From the NCBI GenBank assembly GCA_023429365.1, contig JAEYVW010000484.1, forward strand, positions 1-18,563: a DNA stretch of 18,563 nucleotides, given 5' to 3'. The notes below the pieces were generated by a model that saw only the letters and a program-made list of their open reading frames with translations, made no database searches and was not told the DNA's origin. Source of the stretch: Bacteroidota bacterium (lineage in GTDB: Bacteria > Bacteroidota > Bacteroidia > Chitinophagales > Chitinophagaceae). The position numbers and the translations under genes are program-made. This document shows positions 14,835 to 18,563 of this stretch, one piece after another (the first letter of the stretch is position 1; each line of letters begins with the position of its first letter).

Positions 14835-15186
14835 AACCGGCCAGATAGATCAGGTCTGTCATGTAATAATTGAACTCAACTCCTGTAATCTGGCTACCAT
14901 CCCAAAACAGCACTGAGAAAACGAGCCTGATGTCCAGCAACAGGAGATCGATCTCATCTTCCCCGGAAAAAATTTCCCTGAAAGCTGCAATTGCATAAGG
15001 GTCGATATGACGACGCCCGTAAACATCCCGGTCGGTGGGGGCTGTATCATCCACAATAAAACTTAGTACCACAGACTTATTTTCCATTCGTGCACCCATG
15101 GACTGGGGCAGTCGTTTGGCGAAAATGTCTGCACATCTTGCAATGACCTGGGTCGTCAACAATAGTTCGGATAATCGATTTGCCAT
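14824..15186 (-). CDS. Conserved-looking small protein of unknown function
   Basis: 120 residues from the ATG at 15186 (MANRLSELLLTTQVIARCADIFAKRLP). The frame can extend to an ATG at 15246, but those 20 extra codons are AT-rich and look like leader. No signal peptide, membrane helix or known motif is seen. The middle (NKSVVLSFIVDDTAPTDRDVYGRRHIDPYAIAAFREIF) and the acidic end (GEDEIDLLLLDIRLVFSVLFWDGSQITGVEFNYYMTDLIYLAG) suggest a soluble alpha/beta protein, probably cytoplasmic. It converges with the HU-like gene 15 bases away. It follows the TPR/HTH regulator gene on the same strand after 186 bases, a gap that contains three CGGACA repeats. I do not recognise the family. Confidence 0.65.
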   Translation of the reverse strand: MANRLSELLLTTQVIARCADIFAKRLPQSMGARMENKSVVLSFIVDDTAPTDRDVYGRRHIDPYAIAAFREIFSGEDEIDLLLLDIRLVFSVLFWDGSQITGVEFNYYMTDLIYLAGSKN

Positions 15187-15323
15187 CGTTAGATTTTTTA
15201 AAAGATATTGTTCATTTTGCCCGCCATTTTTCTGGTTTAAAAACATAGCGGTGCACTTCAGATCGAAATAACGGCCTTATTTTTCGCTTATGATTTTTAG
15301 GCGGTAAATACCGGGGACGTGTT

Positions 15324-15361
15324 CGGACAGAGGATAAATTGGGGCGGACAAAAAGCGGACA
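15324..15361. repeat. Three CGGACA direct repeats at helical-turn spacing
   Basis: CGGACA occurs at 15324-15329, 15345-15350 and 15356-15361, so starts are 21 and 11 bases apart, close to two and one turns of DNA. The last two share a longer core, GCGGACAA. They lie between the TPR/HTH regulator gene's stop and the small unknown gene it precedes. They could be operator half-sites or a chance cluster. Confidence 0.35.
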
Positions 15362-15372
15362 ATTGGCGAAAA

Positions 15373-17121
15373 TTATTTCGTTTTCAATATGTTATAAATA
15401 TAGTCATCAATCATTGTCGTTTCCGGCAAACCGAGTCGCTGGCGCAATCTCCTTTTGGCCCGGAACACACTATCACGCTCAATCCCGAGCATTTTAGCTA
15501 TCTGGTAATTATTGATCTGAAGAAAGATGAGTGCCGAAAGTCGTTCTTCGGAAGGTGTAATTTGTGGTATTCGTTGACGCAATACCTGAAAAAAACTTGG
15601 GTAGGCATTGGAGAATTCAAGCCTGAACTTCTCCCATTCTTCTTCACTTACCAGCACATACCGCGAAAGCTTTTCCATAGTCGCCCTGTTTTCACGGCTT
15701 TCCTGGTTTTGCCGCAACTGTTCTTCCATGGAGTTGATCAGATTGTTTTTCTCATTAATATGATCCATGAAACCATCGATTTGTTTTTTCGCGTATTCGA
15801 TACGCTGCTCTGCCTGGTCTATTTTTCGGCGTTCTGATTCGAGCCGATATTTGTTTTTCAGCCTGTAGCGGTTGTATAACAAAAGAAGTACAACTAATAG
15901 TAAAGAAATACCGGCAATCGTCAGTCGCAAAATTGTTTTCGACTGGCCCAGTGCCGTCTGATACTTGAGGAGACTCGCCTGCATGTTATCGAAAGTGATA
16001 CGTGCATTTATTGCAGACAACCTGCTTTCGTCAAGGCGACTGTCAAAAGCGTCGGAGTAAGTGTGATGAAGGTCATAATAATAAAACGCGCTGTCCTGAT
16101 TGCCTGTTCGCCTGTATATAGAAGAAATGCCTTTGGTCGCTTCCAGTAAATAATCCGTCGGCTCGGATTTGTCCGCAAAGTGGTACGACATCCACCATGC
16201 CTGCAAGGCCTTTGCGTGTTCACTTAACCTGAAATAGGTATTGCCCAACATGTTGGCAGCTATGGATACATTGGCGCGGTCGTCAACTTCGATGCTGCTG
16301 TGCAGGTATTCTTTCATAAGGGGAATACCAGAGCCATCGTTTTGTTGCATTGAATTACAATGGCCGATATTTCCGCGGGCAATTCCTGTCCATAGTGATT
16401 GCATAAAACCAGTGTAAGGATCAACACGCAGGGTATCAAGTATTTTCTGGTAGTAATAAACAGTGCTGTCATACTTACCCAGCTTTTTGTAGGCTGAGCC
16501 CAGTATATCCAGTTGCAATATGTAGATCCTCTTGAGCCAGTGCTGCTGGTCAATGCCCACAAAACCCAGGCAGCCCAGTCCATACCGGATACTTTGACGA
16601 TAATCTTTGCTATGATACAAAGCGCTGCTAACGATGAAGAAACGATTTTGTACTGTTGTGAAATGTTCAAACCCAATTCGCCGTTGAATTTCAATAGCCT
16701 TCAGATTATACAACAGTTGATTATTGTGTCCCGTCACTTCCGCGTAATAAACATAGATCTCGGCCATTAACTGGTCGTCCTTTAGTTCGCTGGCTATCCG
16801 CATCGCCTCTTCCAGCATACTGATATATTTGGGATGCTGAAACTGGAAGACCATGGCGCCGAAGACCTCGTACATCAGCACCCGGGCTTTGATCCGCTTA
16901 TTGGGATTACCTTTCAAATAGTTTTGAAGAGAACCTAATGTCCGCCAGTATTTGACAGTGTCTTTTTCATAGTCGAGCAGATCGTAGTAAACCGCCGCTT
17001 TATGTGTTTGTGAAGTATCATCAGCTTTCCAGGCTTTGATATACGCTTCGGTATTGATTTCCTGTGAATGGAGCCTCCAACAGCAAGACAGAAAAAAAAG
17101 TAGGGCAAAAAAAGCTCTCAT
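15373..17121 (-). CDS. TPR - transmembrane - coiled coil - HTH regulator
   Basis: 582 residues. A signal peptide (1-20, ending LHS before Gln21) is followed by a long helical tetratricopeptide-like region (about 40-385). It includes the repeats GSAYKKLGKYDSTVYYYQKIL, NMLGNTYFRLSEHAKALQAWW and GISSIYRRTGNQDSAFYYYD. One membrane helix lies at about 397-416, then a charged coiled coil (420-485). The C-terminus (about 521-566, PSEERLSALIFLQINNYQIAKMLGIERDSVFRAKRRL) is a LuxR-like helix-turn-helix of the kind found at the end of many Bacteroidota TPR regulators. The layout predicts TPRs in the periplasm and DNA binding in the cytoplasm. Targets are unknown; the SusC gene is divergent, 268 bases away. 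It has its own consensus promoter. Confidence 0.85.
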   Translation of the reverse strand: MRAFFALLFFLSCCWRLHSQEINTEAYIKAWKADDTSQTHKAAVYYDLLDYEKDTVKYWRTLGSLQNYLKGNPNKRIKARVLMYEVFGAMVFQFQHPKYISMLEEAMRIASELKDDQLMAEIYVYYAEVTGHNNQLLYNLKAIEIQRRIGFEHFTTVQNRFFIVSSALYHSKDYRQSIRYGLGCLGFVGIDQQHWLKRIYILQLDILGSAYKKLGKYDSTVYYYQKILDTLRVDPYTGFMQSLWTGIARGNIGHCNSMQQNDGSGIPLMKEYLHSSIEVDDRANVSIAANMLGNTYFRLSEHAKALQAWWMSYHFADKSEPTDYLLEATKGISSIYRRTGNQDSAFYYYDLHHTYSDAFDSRLDESRLSAINARITFDNMQASLLKYQTALGQSKTILRLTIAGISLLLVVLLLLYNRYRLKNKYRLESERRKIDQAEQRIEYAKKQIDGFMDHINEKNNLINSMEEQLRQNQESRENRATMEKLSRYVLVSEEEWEKFRLEFSNAYPSFFQVLRQRIPQITPSEERLSALIFLQINNYQIAKMLGIERDSVFRAKRRLRQRLGLPETTMIDDYIYNILKTK

Positions 17122-17389
17122 CAGGATAAAAAATTGATTGCAAATATATGTCGTGAACTGAAAGTGAACAAAGGGCCCGCCGGAACGGGAAATTTCAGTA
17201 AGGTTTTTTCACGTCTCGGTCATTCTCTATATACTTTCAGAAGATTTTATACAAATTTCAACATACCTTAGCGCGCCGAATTTGAAATTTCGGCAAAAAT
17301 AACAGCTAGGAATCGGCATTTAAGATGGATCCCGCTGTAAGTAATGCCAACAGCAGATTTTTTTATTCTTTAAACAACCAAAAACGCAC
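17122..17389. other. Divergent intergenic region between regulator and SusC gene
   Basis: 268 bases. Apart from the regulator's promoter it holds an imperfect palindrome CCGAATTTGAAATTTCGG (about 17276-17293) and a T-rich stretch shortly before the SusC ATG. No TAnnTTTG box fits the SusC gene, so its promoter may be weak, ECF-sigma dependent or regulated. Confidence 0.4.
17141..17172 (-). promoter_or_regulatory. Consensus promoter for the TPR/HTH regulator
   Basis: On the minus strand TTTG (17169-17172) is followed after 20 bases by TATATTTG (17141-17148), an exact TAnnTTTG. It is 20 bases before the ATG at 17121. This is the best promoter match in the window. Confidence 0.65.
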
Positions 17390-18563
17390 ATGAGAAAATT
17401 GCTAGTTGCACTGGCAGCTATCCTGTTCCTCACAGGACCGTTGCTGGCACAGAAAACAGTCTCCGGCAGGGTTACCGACGACACCGGTCAACCAGTTCCA
17501 AATGTCTCCGTTCAAGTTAAGGGTACTAACGTAGGAACCACAACAAAGGAAGACGGCTCCTTTACCATCAACGTTCCTGCCAATGGAACGGAACTTGAGT
17601 TTACTTCAATCGGTAAGGCTACTCAGTCCGTCAATATTAGCAGTGGTACGACGTTCAACGTCACACTGGCAGCGGCCACAGCTAACCTCGATGAGGTAAT
17701 CGTGGTGGCTTATGGTACCCAGAAAAGAGCAACTTTTACTGGTTCGGCCGCACAGGTGAACGCGAAACAATTTGAAAACCGCCCGCTTACCAATGCATTA
17801 GGCGCACTGGTTGGTGCCGCCCCGGGCGTTCAGACCACTACTCCGAGTGGTGCTCCAGGTTCCAGCCCCGGGATCATTATGAGAGGTCTGGGTTCCTATT
17901 CGCTTTCCAGCGCCCCGCTTTATGTGGTAGATGGAGCGATCTATGATGCCGGTTTTTCTAACCTTAACCCCGACGATATTGAAACTATAACAGCCCTCAA
18001 AGACGCTTCTACAACTGCTCTGTACGGATCAAGAGGTGCTAATGGTGTGATCATGATCACGACCAAAAAAGGCCGTAAAGGAAGACAAAGCATCATGTTC
18101 AAAGTACAGGCCGGCAACACAAAGCCAGCCATTCCACAGTACAGCACGGTGGGTACCGACGAGTACTACCCGCTTGCCTGGGAATCGTACCGCAACGGCT
18201 TGCATTTTGGTCCTACCGGTGCACCGCTTGATAGCGCCAGCATGATCGCTTCGGGTACACTCCCCCGTTACACCTCCGGACCGAATGTTGGAAGACAAAT
18301 CTTCCGCGCTGGCAACTTCCAGGATATCTACCAGGTATTGGGAAATTATAATCCTTACAATGTTGGCAACACCGAGATCGTAGGTCTTGATGGAAGACTC
18401 AATCCGAATGCTTCATTGTTGTATGGCGATGACCTGGACTGGCTTGACCAGGCCACCCGCACGGGTACAAGGAATGAGTATAGCGTAGTTTATAATTCCG
18501 GCAGTGATAAAGCAGATTTCACCGGGTCATTCAACTACCTGAAAGAAGGTGGCTGGGGACTTC
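17390..18563 (+). CDS. SusC/RagA-family TonB-linked outer membrane transporter (3' end cut by window)
   Basis: The frame runs from ATG 17390 to the window edge without a stop (391 codons; full members have about 1000). A signal peptide (1-20, ending LLA before Gln21) leads into a carboxypeptidase-regulatory-like domain (about 22-95; VSGRVTDDTGQPVPNVSVQVKGT...TTTKEDGSFTI). Next come the TonB-box region LDEVIVVAYGTQKR (100-113) and the plug domain (about 115-230) with the SusC signature YVVDGAIYDAGFSNLNPDDIE and the segment KDASTTALYGSRGANGVIMITTKKG. The start of the beta-barrel follows. It imports large substrates such as glycans or peptides with a SusD partner, which should lie just beyond the window. 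There is no N-terminal STN domain, so no direct anti-sigma signalling is indicated. The substrate cannot be told. Confidence 0.95.
   Translation, partial: MRKLLVALAAILFLTGPLLAQKTVSGRVTDDTGQPVPNVSVQVKGTNVGTTTKEDGSFTINVPANGTELEFTSIGKATQSVNISSGTTFNVTLAAATANLDEVIVVAYGTQKRATFTGSAAQVNAKQFENRPLTNALGALVGAAPGVQTTTPSGAPGSSPGIIMRGLGSYSLSSAPLYVVDGAIYDAGFSNLNPDDIETITALKDASTTALYGSRGANGVIMITTKKGRKGRQSIMFKVQAGNTKPAIPQYSTVGTDEYYPLAWESYRNGLHFGPTGAPLDSASMIASGTLPRYTSGPNVGRQIFRAGNFQDIYQVLGNYNPYNVGNTEIVGLDGRLNPNASLLYGDDLDWLDQATRTGTRNEYSVVYNSGSDKADFTGSFNYLKEGGWGL

Overview
The window reads as a chromosomal segment of a Bacteroidota bacterium, most likely family Chitinophagaceae. The evidence is a SusC/RagA-type TonB-dependent transporter, a type IX secretion C-terminal domain on a metalloprotease, futalosine-pathway menaquinone synthesis (mqnE), a Bacteroidota glutaminyl cyclase lipoprotein, almost no Shine-Dalgarno sequences, and several promoters of the Bacteroidota form TTG-N19-23-TAnnTTTG. 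Base composition is even throughout. The taxonomic call is inference from gene content.

Layout. 1-6000 is rich in peptide-processing genes: the 3' part of lemA with an HtpX-like M48 membrane protease (+), a secreted M43 metalloprotease with a T9SS sorting domain (-), then a glutaminyl cyclase lipoprotein and a dipeptidyl-peptidase IV (+). 5994-6324 is an AT-rich gap with a hairpin and an orphan leader-like sequence. 6325-6882 is ubiX. 6883-7255 holds no gene but contains what looks like a ~294-bp MITE-like element with an internal 9-nt-unit inverted repeat. 7256-9542 (-) is a likely two-gene unit: NupG-type MFS transporter followed by a GH5 endoglucanase. 9631-10782 (+) is mqnE, then a two-CBS-domain protein (+). 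11399-13833 (-) carries L-serine dehydratase, an FKBP lipoprotein and a small two-TM protein. Divergent from these is an HU/CCDC81-like membrane protein (+). A small unknown protein (-) and a TPR/transmembrane/HTH regulator (-) follow. The window ends inside a SusC gene (+, from 17390).

How genes may work together. UbiX makes the prenyl-FMN needed by UbiD-type decarboxylases, and such a step is proposed late in the futalosine pathway that uses MqnE, so the two genes probably serve menaquinone synthesis. The glutaminyl cyclase acts on N-terminal Gln, and all five signal-peptidase-I type exported proteins visible here have Gln at the predicted mature N-terminus. Two genes (L-serine dehydratase and FKBP) appear to start at TTG, downstream of close promoter motifs. 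I see no defence system, CRISPR array, phage or tRNA. The most unusual items are the small repeat element at 6929-7222 and the membrane-spanning HU/SPOR-like and TPR-HTH proteins.
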